DNA of 64,000 nt from Bombus terrestris (lineage: Eukaryota; Arthropoda; Insecta; Hymenoptera; Apidae): contig NC_063269.1 of the NCBI RefSeq assembly GCF_910591885.1, positions 744,001 to 808,000 of the forward strand. Reading direction: 5' to 3'. The notes under the pieces are model-generated. The model saw nothing but the letters and a program-made list of their open reading frames with translations. It was not told the origin of the DNA and searched no databases. The position numbers and the translations under genes are program-made. This document shows positions 36,839 through 48,872 of the stretch, in pieces; positions within the stretch are counted from its first letter, which is position 1; each line of letters begins with the position of its first letter.

Positions 36839-39800
36839 ATGGCTAATTTTACTGAAGACTTGTTTGACGTTTTTGAAGAAACAGAAGATATAGAAGTGAT
36901 TCCAACTCCGATAAAGTCAAGAAATGAAGATATAAACGTATCGTTAAACGAAAAGTTAGTATAAACTTTTACATAACCTCTTCGTAATATAAGTATGTAT
37001 GTACTCTGAAAGTAAATTCAAGGAATTTCTTTAATTAAAAGAAATAATATGAACACAGGGCAACCAATGCAGAAAGTGGAACTAAACGAGAACTTGAAAA
37101 TAATTCTGATGCATTTATTTCTAAAAAATTACGACCTGATCCTGTATTGGAGGATTTAAAGTAAGATGCAAGGTGTTAAAAATAAGAGCTTATAGTATTT
37201 ATCAAGAGCAGTAAAAAATGTCTATTCAATGTTTCCTTTAACTATACATCTAAATAATAAAAGTTAAATTTACATCGTAAAAATTGTTCTTAGAATCTAT
37301 GTTGATTAAACATCTTTCTACTCCTTTCAGTGAGTACTATAAGCTCTTTAAGTATTAGATACTTTTTTCTAACAATCTGTACAGTAGTTGTTCCTCTAAC
37401 CAAAAAGTTATCTGCAAAGTTTTATTTGGTTCGCTTAATAATTGTCTTTGAATAATATATTTTCAAACTTTTATAGTATAGAAGAATTAACATCACGTAT
37501 CAAAATACATACAATAGAAACGATTGAGTCATGTACACACGAAGTTGCAGTTCCACCAGATTATGAATATGTATCCCTGGAAAATAAACAAGGCAAACCA
37601 GCAAAAGAGTACAAATTTGTATTGGATCCTTTTCAAAAAGAAGCAATATTATGCATCGAGAATAATCAATCTGTTTTAGTTTCCGCACATACATCAGCTG
37701 GTAAAACTGTTGTTGCAGAGTATGTATTAGAATTTGAAAAACTGATATATTTTAAATAATCTATGTATTGTTAATAATAAATAATGTACAAAATTTTGTA
37801 GGTATGCAATAGCGTGTTCATTGAGAGATAAACAAAGAGTTATCTATACAACACCTATAAAGGCATTAAGTAATCAAAAGTACAGGGAATTTTTTGAAGA
37901 GTTTGAGGATGCAGGTTTAGTAACTGGAGATGTTACAATTAATCCAACAGCAAGTGTGCTTATCATGACTACTGAGATTTTAAGGAATATGCTTTATCGA
38001 GGATCTGAGGTATTTTAAAATATTTTTTAAATTTACATGTAAGTAATATTCTTAGAATCTTAATAGCGCGTTTAATATTTAGGTAATGCGGGAAGTTGGA
38101 TGGGTAATTTTTGATGAAATTCATTATATGCGTGACAAAAACAGAGGAGTTGTTTGGGAAGAGACATTAATATTATTACCAGATAATGTGCACTATGTAT
38201 TTCTTTCTGCTACTATACCTAATGCCAGACAGTTTGTAGAATGGGTTGCACATTTACATAAGCAACCATGCCATGTTGTTTATACAGATTATAGACCAAC
38301 TCCTTTACAACATTATATATTCCCCGTTGGAGGTGATGGTATCCACTTGGTTTGTAGACTATAATAAACAAGTAGCCTGTGATGAAATAACCAACATATA
38401 TTTATATATTTATATTTATATGTAGGTTGTAGATGAAACGGGACAATTTAAAGAAGAAAATTTTAATAGAGCAATGGCTTGTTTGCATCATGGTGATGCA
38501 GCTAAAGGGGATACTAAAGGACGTAAAGGAGGTATTCGTCCATCGAATGCTGGGCAAACAAATATTTTTAAAATGGTTAAGATGATTATGGAAAGAAATT
38601 TCGCACCTGTAATTATATTTAGTTTTTCAAAAAAAGATTGTGAGATATATGCAATGCAATTGGCTAAATTAGATTTGAATACATTAGAAGAAAAGAAGTT
38701 AGTAGACGAGGTATTTAATAATGCTATGGATGTTCTTAACGAAGAAGATCGACGTTTGCCACAAGTTGAAAATGTATTACCGCTTTTAAGACGAGGTATA
38801 GGTATTCATCACGGTGGGCTTTTACCTATTTTGAAAGAAACTGTGGAAATATTGTTTGGAGAAGGATTAATAAAAGCACTCTTCGCGACCGAAACTTTTG
38901 CTATGGGATTAAATATGCCAGCACGGACAGTTCTATTTACATCATCGCGAAAATTTGATGGTAAAGACTTTCGTTGGATTACATCCGGAGAATACATACA
39001 AATGTCTGGTCGAGCAGGCAGACGAGGTTTAGATGAAAAAGGAATAGTAATATTAATGATAGATGAACAAGTTAGTCCTGTCGTTGGTAAAGCAATTGTA
39101 CAAGGAAAACCAGATCCTATTAATTCAGCATTTCATTTAACTTATAACATGGTTTTGAACCTTTTGAGAGTTGAAGAAATTAATCCGGAATATATGCTTG
39201 AGAGGAGCTTTTATCAATTTCAAAATCAAGCATCTATTCCAGACCTATATAACAGTAAGTGAATTATCTTTTCACCTATTAAATATTATGATTTAGAATA
39301 AAATATTATTTCTGCATATCATTGTAGAGGCGAAGGATTTGCAAATTGCATATAATGCAGTGACTATTGATAGGTATAACCATATATCTTCTTATCATGA
39401 TATACGTGAGCAACTTGACCATCTTAGCACTGAATTTAGGTCATTTTTGACGAAACCAGTATATTTACTTCCATTTTTACAACCTGGAAGATTAGTAAAA
39501 GTATGTATTTATATATATTATTTACATTTTAAATCATTTTTTCTCATAATTATATTGATAATTGTAGGTAAAAAATGAAAATGAAATGTTTGATTGGGGT
39601 ATTATTGTGAATTTTAAAAAGAAAAGCCCTAAAAACCCAATGAAAGAAAGCACTGCTATTATTATTGATATATTACTTCATGTTTCTAAAGACTCTAAGG
39701 AAGGTTGCCCTGTACCTTGTCATGAAGGAGAAGAAGGTGATGTGGAAGTAGTCCCTGTTATACACACATTAATTTCTCAAATTAGTTCACTTAGATTGTA

Positions 39801-40876
39801 TTATCCAAAGGATTTAAGACCATCTGATAACAGGAAAAGCGTATTAAAAACGATACAGGAAGTAAAGAAAAGATTTCCTGATGGACCACCATTATTGAAT
39901 CCTATTACAGATATGCATATCGAAGACGAAGCTTTCAAAGATATTGTTAAAAAAATTGAAGTGTTAGAAGAAAAATTATATGCTCATCCTTTGCATAAGG
40001 TAAAATAGTCATCTTTTGTTTTTACATATTTTTTCTTAGTTTTAATTCCCTACATTAATAATGAATATTTTACTTTCTGTTAATGTAGGATCCTGATGTA
40101 AATACGCTATATGAACAATTTTTACATAAAGAAGATTTAAGTAATCAACTAAAACAAGCTAAACTAGAATTAAAACAAGCTAAATCAATACTTCAAATGG
40201 ATGAACTAAAATGTAGAAAACGAGTATTGCGAAGAATGGCCTATTGTACGGCATCAGATGTGATAGAACTAAAAGGCAGAGTTGCTTGTGAGCTGAATGG
40301 AGCTGATGAATTGTTAATGACAGAAATGATTTTTAATGGTTTGTTTAATTCGCTAAGTGTTCCGCAAATGGTAGCGTTAATTAGTTGTTTTGTTTGTGAT
40401 GACAAATCAAATGAGATGCTTAAGTGTACTGAAGAATTAAGTGGTCCACTCAGACAAATGCAAGATTTAGCTCGAAGAATAGCAAAAGTATCTACAGAAG
40501 CTAATTTAGAATTAGATGAAAACGCATATGTAGAACAATTTAAACCGTATTTAATGGACGTTGTATATGCTTGGTGTAAAGGAGCTACCTTTTTGCAAAT
40601 TTGCAAAATGACAGACATATTTGAAGGTATGTTTAGAATTGTTGTTTTTTTTTCACTAGATTATTGAAGGCCTTTACATGTTATTTTTAGAGAATAATGC
40701 AACTTTAATTTATTTTAGGCTCTATCATAAGATGTATGCGTCGTTCGGAAGAAGTTCTTAGACAGTTATGTCAAGCAGCAAAAAACATTGGAAATACGGA
40801 TTTAGAGAATAAATTCAGCGAAGCAATTAAACTTATAAAGCGTGATATCGTTTTTGCTGCATCTTTATATTTATAA
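36839..40876 (+). CDS. MTR4: Exosome RNA helicase MTR4
   Basis: DExH-box RNA helicase that feeds RNAs to the nuclear exosome (TRAMP-like and NEXT-type complexes). Ten exons: 36839-36954, 37059-37160, 37477-37719, 37802-38009, 38083-38349, 38426-39254, 39328-39500, 39568-39999, 40089-40626, 40719-40876; all phases fit; 1021 residues. Helicase motifs: SAHTSAGKTVVAEYA (P-loop GKT about 148-150), DEIH (234-237), LSAT (SAT motif III), GIGIHHGGLLP, and motif VI QMSGRAGRRG (504-513). After the winged-helix part come the arch/KOW region (LPFLQPGRLVKVKNE) and the C-terminal helical bundle ending FAASLYL, as in vertebrates. Distinguished from SKI2 by NPEYMLERSFYQFQ and MDELKCRKRVLRR. A 7-codon uORF starts at about 36803. 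Promoter repeats lie just upstream. Confidence 0.97.
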
Positions 40877-41282
40877 TATAAATTCTTAAAAAAATTAAAT
40901 ATTATTCAAAATATATCTTTTTATTACAAATTCCATTCATATTTGTTACAAATTGAACTTCTTTAATATATCTTTAATGCTTTTTGCAATCATGGTAACG
41001 ACAAACAAAAGGCTACTTTTGTTTGAGGTTTTTTGAAATGTAATTTATTTTTAGGAATTTAAAATATACAATGCACATGCATGGAAAGAACCTTTTTTTA
41101 TAATATAAGACTACATTTGTCGTACGAATGAATAGTACGAAAAAATACAGCATAAAAATGTAGTTACACAATAAACTGAACTCATACTAACTGATAACTA
41201 TTCAAAACTTGTTAAATAAATAACACTTTCAGAATATTGCAATGTTTAACTTCTACATTTTAATTTAATTACAACAAGTTAC
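40877..41282. other. Convergent 3' region MTR4 / FAF1
   Basis: Holds both 3' UTRs. A minus-strand AATAAA lies at about 41044-41049. Nothing else visible. Confidence 0.5.
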
Positions 41283-44200
41283 TTATCGTTCTTCTAAAAT
41301 TACTGTTTCTTGAGGACAGAATTTTAGATCCATAAGAGTTAATTTCGAATCCATAGAAGTTAACTGAAACAAATAAAAAAATAACATTAAATAAATTTTA
41401 ACTTCACTATTACAAAGTAATGACACATATGTAAAGAGCTCATTTATCCACGTTTAATTCAATAAAATGAGAAGCACATTTACGTAGTGAGAACTCAAGT
41501 GCTTACATCATCTACTTACATCCCTTCGAGGCCAACTACATAGAACTTTATATTCTTCTGTTGGATAACCTTCCACAATAAGGAAGTTAAGAAGCGTTTG
41601 TAATGGCGTATCAGATTGAAATCTACGTTCCAAAAATTTCCCAGCTGGGAGCCGTACTCGTACTTTTAGCACTCCATCACCAGTACTTTGTTGTGGCTCA
41701 GGAGGTAAACTTGATTCTACTGCTTGTCTATGAGCTTCTTTTCTCGCTTCTTCAGCCAACCTTTCATTTTCTGCTTGTTCTTTTCGTTGCTTTTCTAGCT
41801 CTTCTTGCATTTGTTTCGCTTCTTCTTTCGCTCTAGAATTATATCGAAATTAAAACAATTTGGATATATATATATTTATCTAAATATTATATGTATATTT
41901 TTAATGTACCTGTCTGCAGCTAAACTTTCTTGATATGCTCTATCTTGCTCTTGTTTTACTCTTTCTCTAGCTTGTCTTTCTTCTTCAACACCAATATCGG
42001 TACGTCTTTGTTCCTATTTTGAAAAAATGTAATGCTAGAGATTATATTAACATCATATATTAATTTTCATTTACCTGAAATACTTCAACAACGTGAATTA
42101 AATTAGTTAATAGTTCATTTACTCCGACATTGGCATGTATTACTGTAAACATTTCTGTAATTGATCTAGCTCTCATTATAATTACAAGAGCAGGTAAAGT
42201 ATCAACATCTATATTTTCCATAGCTAATGTTGCAAATGATCCTAATGTTTGTTTTACAGATGAAAGAAATCTGTAAATTAAAAGCATTTTGCAAGAAAAA
42301 GGTCTGATGTTATTAAAAAATTATCTTTTATTGTTATATATACTTTTGCTTATTGGATTCAAATGTAATATCCCAACCCCATACAATGAAATTTGCTGAG
42401 AGAACTTGAAGTACTGCTTCACAACTTAATAACTGCGTGCAAAATACATTTGCTAATACACTATTATCATGATGCAAATATACAGCTAACAATTTTCTCT
42501 GTAACATTAAAAAATTATAATATTTTATATAAAATATTAATTAAAATAAATAATTCTATCAATTACAAACCTCTTTCGCAGGCTTTAAACATGATTCTTT
42601 AACGGCATCTTTAAATGTACCAGTAAAAAATTCTGGATGTGCTGGCCCATACCGTTTTTCAAATTCTTCTGCAAAATGCATTGTACCTATTGTTTCATCT
42701 GTTACATTTTCTGGCACTAAAAATAAATTAAATAAATTATTGATAACGTAAAATTAAATTTAAAAAATTTAATGTACGTACTAAGACGTTGAGTTTTTGT
42801 AGATCTGACGTTATCTACAAAAACATCATCTTCTATATCATCTTCATCTATAGAACTGTCACTCTCAACTAGGTCTATAACTTCCTGTAAGTACATAAGT
42901 ATTATTTTAAAACTATATATATTTGCATTTTAATTATTACTATACCTTTCTTTCTTTTTTTATGGGGATTTCATTAACGGATAGATCATGTTCTGGATAA
43001 GAAATTCCACTCTGAGCTAACATAACATTATCATTTTTTACTAAACTTGGCCAGCCTTTCCATTGTTGATTTCGAACTGGAACAGCTGTTAATGAATAAA
43101 TGCCAGATTTTACATCCAAAATTGTATTGGTTCCAGGAAATTTCAAGTTATATGTTTCCTTATTTATTTCATTTTTAATGTTCAAAGTATATGTTTGAGT
43201 CATTCGATTTGATAAACTCACTCTACAAAAATAATAAATATGTGAAATTATACATAAAATTGAAATATTTTATAGAATTAAACAGATCATTTTTTAGAAA
43301 ATTTACTTACATATCAGTTGTTAAATCAACATCTTCTGTTGCAGGAGACATATACAATGTATTTTCTTTAGGTAAATCTAATGATTGTAATGATCTATAA
43401 TCTGATTTTGGCTCTTTTTTCCACCCATACAGACGTTGTTGGCAAGGTGGCACATTTGTTTGTACCCATATAAGCTGTTTGAGATCCTCTAAAAAGATAT
43501 GTATATGTAACTCTCATTTTAACTATTGTATACAAACAATATGATAAAGTATTAACCACTTACTTAATGATGAAAACTCAGACAAATTTATTTTATATTC
43601 ATTATTAAGATGGTTAATATGGAATGTAAGAGTTCTTTCTTTTTCGCAACTTTTAGGTTTACTTGTCCCTGGTTTTGAATTTTCTGTTACTTCTACTTTG
43701 GAATTACTTTTAGGATCACAATTGGTTTGGGATGATAATGAATGTGCCTGAGGCATTCTTTCAATTTCTTCTATCATTTCTATATCTGGACTTACTTCAG
43801 AAGGTAATTGTTGTGTACCATGAAGCATAGCTTGATTTACTGCCGCCTATATGATATGATATATCATTTAAGTTCTAATGCATTTTTAAATATAATACAT
43901 AAATGAATTTATACAAAAAGTTACCAATAAATCCCAATTTGATTCTTCTAAATATTTAATAGCATCACCAACATCATCAATTCCTGTACATGCCTAAAAG
44001 AATAGTTTACATTTATTTATTCATAAATAATTAATATAAATATTAATATAAAATAGAGAAAAATTTTTTTAATTAATTAACAACAGAATTCTTTTTTAAA
44101 GTTTGTTTCTGTCCTTGTAATTTTACAGTCTTTGTTATCCGTTTTTATGATTCATAAATACAATAATACAAAAACAAAAAGAGTGTGAAAAAACGTTTTT

Positions 44201-44628
44201 AACAATATACAGAATTAAACATCAAAGAATATTGTTTTAATATTAATGATATATGAAAATTGACCAATTTTCAAAATCATTTTTTTTTTTTAAATTCTCA
44301 AAGGAGAAAACTTTATACTAAATTTTTTCCTTATTTTTTCTCATAGAATCGTTTTCTTTTTGGTTGTACTACGATTTTCAGTCCACCCTATATATGTGTA
44401 TGCTTATCTTTTTATATACTTTAAAATATCGCTAAAATCTTGACAGATCGAAGACAAAACAAACGAAAATATTGTTTTATATTTATACAATTTTTTTTAC
44501 TACTGTCAATGTCATTAATGCATACAGCATAACCTAAAATTCTATTTTGTATTTAATATTGGCGAATAATTAATCATTTAATATATCACCTGAAAGTTAG
44601 CTAAAATCTCATCCCGGATCCCAGCCAT
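41283..44628 (-). CDS. FAF1: FAS-associated factor 1
   Basis: UBA-UBX adaptor that brings ubiquitinated clients to the p97/VCP ATPase. Twelve exons: 44590-44628, 43925-43993, 43564-43846, 43311-43488, 42946-43222, 42782-42884, 42571-42716, 42344-42498, 42075-42270, 41910-42013, 41520-41832, 41283-41363; in phase throughout; 647 residues (human 650). Order: N-terminal UBA domain (ANFQACTGIDDVGDAIKYLE, about 10-45), two ubiquitin-like regions, an acidic linker (SDSSIDEDDIEDD), the UAS/thioredoxin-like domain (RYGPAHPEFFTGTFKDA to LLTNLIHVVEVF), a Glu/Arg/Gln coiled coil (RERVKQEQDRAYQESLAADR), and the C-terminal UBX domain with KVRVRLPAGKFLERRF and the end CPQETVILEER. It is divergent from UBE2M with about 900 bp between starts. 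Confidence 0.97.
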
Positions 44629-45524
44629 CGTGTCGTCTACTGTCACACTTAAAAAATACTTGCGGATCGCGAAACGCTACCTCGTTACTTTTTGATCGTT
44701 ACAAGCAACATGCACAACTAATGTAAGCCATTGACGTCTTAAACCTCACTCTAATTCGAAACGAACATTGAACCATCTAGGTATATAGTGTTTATACATT
44801 TTCCCTTGTAGCAGCAAATAATTGTTCGTATATTCAACGATACCAAGAAAGATATTTTCATTGCACGAATAAAGGTTTCCAATATATGTGAACTATTATG
44901 ATTGGTAGAATCTCAAATCGTTACAAGCGATCTCCAATCATATTTGAACAACAAGAAATGCATGCGAAATACTTTTCTATACGTTTATGATTATGATAAC
45001 GTAATATAAACATTTGACATTCTATATCTTCAAATTATAATATATCTTACTTATTATAGGCGTTTAATAATAATAATAATTGATTTGTATAAATTGCCTT
45101 GTAGTTTATGTAACATTTAATCTTCAGTCTACGCTCCTCTAAATTATGAGACACTAAATTAATTCAAAACTAATAAAATAAATTATTAATATTCCATAAT
45201 CTACATTACTATAGGTAAATATCAAAAACATAATTGCAAAAAATTTGTCTTAATCGAAAAGAAATAATTATTTAATTTTAATCTGGAATATGTTACGCGC
45301 ATATATGCATAAATGAAATACAGGCTTTACTGTATGAAAAATGGTACTTTAATACCGTGATCGTAACAGAATCGAGTTCTGTTCCGTCCACGTGAAACCA
45401 GTCGTAAATTTACAGTAGTTGTTTCCATTGTCAAAAAGTTTTGTTGCGTGCATCGTAGCTGCGCGCGTGGTCGATCGAGGAAGAAGACTTTTGTGCCTTC
45501 CACGCCGGGCACCGCCACTCTATC
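44629..45524. promoter_or_regulatory. Bidirectional promoter FAF1 / UBE2M
   Basis: 896 bp between divergent start codons. The last 150 bp before UBE2M are CpG-richer (GCTGCGCGCGTGGTCGATCG) and probably its 5' UTR. No clear TATA box. Confidence 0.5.
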
Positions 45525-46984
45525 ATGATCAAATTATTCTCGTTAAAACAGGCGAAAAAGGATGGCGAGTCGCCGAAAGCTGGCACCCAAAAGAAGGCAT
45601 CTGCAGCACAACTGAGAATCACAAAAGGTTTATTGACGGTTACTCATAGTCTCCTTTACAATGTCTGTTGTATTTGTTACTATAAATCCAACTTAATATA
45701 TAAAGACTAAAACGTATCGATTAAAAGTTGATTAAAAGTTTTGTTAAGATTCAACGTTGTAGTTAGTTTTAAATTTTGTAACAGTCAATATTTGCCCATT
45801 TTTATTGATACCATGTTACGCGTATATTATATATTTAGTTCTGTGCTTTCATTTACCTTGCATATACATATATGCAGAATTTACAAATTGATTTATTTCC
45901 GTATTTCTTGAAGATGTTGATTTGTGAGCAAAAATGTTATAACTTGTTTATAAAATATTATTTATAACGTTTCGACAAATTAAGCTAACTTTAACTTAAA
46001 AATTTTAAAATTAACTTAACTTTAAGAAGTTAACTTAATAAATAATAGAAATATATGGTTATATCCAATGAAGCACCAAAGAATTATTCACAAGATTATT
46101 ATAAAGAAAATTCCTTAATAAATAAGATAATGCGACTTGATTTGTTTTTATATCTATTGTTATTAATATTAATATTTACATAATATTTAAGACTATCCTA
46201 AATTAAAAAATATTTTGTCCACTATTTTGACCTTTAAATAACCTTGTGTAATTTGAATAATTGAAATATATTTTTTTCTCTATTCTTTAACATGTACATT
46301 AAAAAATTTTTATTTTATGTAGACATAAATGAACTTAATCTTCCAAAAACATGTGGGACAGAGTTTCCTGATCCAGATGACCTTCTCAGCTTTAAGCTAA
46401 TTATTTGTCCAGATGAGGTAAGAACATTTTTCTTTTTATATATACGACTTGGTAATGATTTAAAAAAATTTTTAGGGATTTTATAGAGGTGGTCGATTTG
46501 TCTTCAGCTTTAAGGTTGGGCCAAATTATCCACATGAGCCGCCTAAAGTAAAATGTGAAACACAAGTTTATCATCCTAATATTGACTTAGATGGCAATGT
46601 GTGTCTAAATATTTTAAGAGAAGATTGGAAACCAGTCCTTACAATTAATTCTATTGTCTATGGATTACAATATCTTTTCTTGGTATTTAGTATAACATTA
46701 ATAATTATTACATTTTCTTTAACAAAGTAGAGAATTTTCTACATAAATGCTTAATTATTTAATTTATATCAAATTCGTTATATGTTACATCTTTGTATAT
46801 AGTTGAGCAAAGAAATTTTTATGAAAAGATATTATTTGTTTAGGAACCAAATCCAGAAGATCCATTGAATAAAGATGCTGCGGAGGTCCTGCAAAATAAT
46901 AGGAGAGCGTTTGAGCAGAATGTAGCAAAAGCAATGAGAGGTGGCTATGTTGGCGCGTTTTATTTTGAACGGTGTCTCAAGTGA
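45525..46984 (+). CDS. UBE2M: NEDD8-conjugating enzyme UBC12
   Basis: E2 enzyme that passes NEDD8 to cullins. Four exons: 45525-45627, 46323-46417, 46476-46682, 46844-46984; 181 residues (human 183). The start MIKLFSLKQAKKDGESPK is the E2M-specific extension that docks the NEDD8 E1; its Met-Ile beginning is the form recognised by DCN1-type ligases when acetylated. The UBC fold follows, with HPNIDLDGNVCLNILREDW containing the catalytic cysteine (Cys109) and preceding HPN motif, and the C-terminus GGYVGAFYFERCLK. Introns are short except the first (about 700 bp). AATAAA lies at 47130-47135. Confidence 0.97.
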
Positions 46985-47129
46985 CATTAACGTTCACTTT
47001 ATCCGAGGACACATTGAGGAAAGAGATCGAGAGTAGAACTCCTTCATGCTCTAAACGTGTTCCTCTCATCCATCTCATTCGTTTTAACGGGCCTCTTTGC
47101 GTCTTCATGAGTGCTTCGTACCTTTGGTC

Positions 47130-47135
47130 AATAAA
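47130..47135 (+). terminator. Poly(A) signal of UBE2M
   Basis: AATAAA about 145 nt past the stop codon. Confidence 0.45.
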
Positions 47136-48830
47136 CCATCGGTAAAAAATACCACCGATGTGCTGTTTTCTCGGAGTTGTGGGATACTTTTTTTCCTTTC
47201 TGTACTTCTTTCTTTCAAATGTAACAAAGAATTGAAATTGTATTTACACTTGCAAGCCTTTTATTCAACTGTTAATTCATTAGTATATATAATGAAAACA
47301 GAACATATTGCTAATAATGATTATTAAAGTTGTTTTTGAAAGTATATCTATTAATGATTAGAAGTTACTGCTTCACATCTTTTTGCAAGACTAAACATGA
47401 AAATAAGCGTATAATTATTCTGTATTTAAAAATTTATTTTTAACTACAATCTTCTATACCCAAATGAAAATTTCGTAGTATCTCTAAAACTAGAATTGTT
47501 CTAATCTTATTTTTAAAAATGTATATATATATATGCATATATGTAACAGCAAATGTATCTACAGTTTCAATCATCGCAGCTCCTCTTATAAATGTATCTC
47601 CGCCCTGAGGGTTACTTCGCAGGATATAAATTATTTTCCATAAATGGATATATGTATATATCCTGCTAAGTTCTTCATTTAAAATCACGTAACTTAACTT
47701 ATGTATCGATCGAAAGTGGAATATAAGGCTGTTAACGAAAAAATTTTGCATTTTAATTGTTAGTCAATTCTGTTCCTAATTATACAACTTCCATTTTTCT
47801 AGTCAGATATGATAACCAATGTTACTATGCGGAACTGTTATCAAATTTTATTTTATTCCTTCAAATAAATGAATAAAAAATGGTTAATAAAGCATTATAC
47901 AATTTTTACAAAACAGGACTTAGCTTAACTAATGTCTTTAAATTAGAAACTTAGTAAGTCATAAACTTTGTACATGACTTTTACTTGTAATATAATGTAC
48001 AAAGCGATATAATTCTACATCAATTTAATCTCCTTTTGAAATATTACAATTAATGTTATTGAAATTAAGGCTGTTAAGTTCTTTAAATCTTCATTTTTAA
48101 TTAGCATTAATTTATTATATTCTAGTACATTGTTTAGGAAACTTACAAACTAGAGAAGCGTCCTAGCCTCGATCCAATTTGCTTTGTTTAAGTTAGGTCC
48201 CATCCGCGTCGAGCATGTTGAAGGCACTTTTTCGAGCGCTTCAAAAGCGATCGAACTACTTTCTCCTTTTTCGTCTGCTTTCCTCTTTCAAACACACACA
48301 TACATACACGCGCTCTTTCTCTCTTTTCACCCTTCCATTTTTAGTTTCATACATATCTTTTTCTTTCTCGTACAAAAAAAAAGATTCGATCGCGCTGAAC
48401 GATGGATTGGCATGAGCTCGGCGAAGAAGCACAGTGATTTGGAAATCGAGATCAGAACATATTCCCTGGAATCTGGAAATCGAAATAACAGTGATCAAAA
48501 ATATCTTTCATATCAAAAAATACAAATTATTATCTTTATTTATCCTAGATGCATTTTTCTACTATGAGAATTAATTACGTTTTACTATTTTGTTATGAGA
48601 AGAAGCGTGCTTCTCCGCAGATTCCATCGTGGAATGGATTTCCAAACGCTCGAAAGGATGCTACCATTGTTGTATGTACCGAGCCATAGTCATGAAAAGT
48701 CAAAAACGTGGAGAAACAAACAAAAATAAGAGCTTTTTTCATGTCGAATTCAATTCGTGTGCAACTCGGTTTTAACGGAGTGGGAACATGTACTGCATTG
48801 TTAAGGATACTCGACTTGGATGCTTCACAA

Positions 48831-48836
48831 TTTATT
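48831..48836 (-). terminator. Poly(A) signal of importin-7
   Basis: AATAAA on the minus strand about 37 nt past the stop codon. Confidence 0.45.
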
Positions 48837-48872
48837 TACTTACTTAAGCTAAGAATATAAACGATCGGGTGT

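Larger units (their letters stand above)
46985..48872. other. Convergent 3' region UBE2M / importin-7
   Basis: UBE2M 3' UTR, then about 1.7 kb without a clear gene. Segment 48170-48450 is locally richer in C and T, with a polypyrimidine stretch, and carries overlapping ORFs on both strands that have no splice or family support. IPO7 3' UTR is near 48830-48872. Confidence 0.5.

Noticed and set aside
45327..45649. ORFs overlapping the UBE2M start in other frames
   Set aside because: Shadows of the first UBE2M exon and its CpG-rich leader.
48184..48567. Overlapping ORFs of 127, 80 and 66 codons on both strands
   Set aside because: No splice sites, no family, low-complexity Phe/Ser/Leu or Arg/Glu content from a CT-rich tract downstream of two convergent genes.
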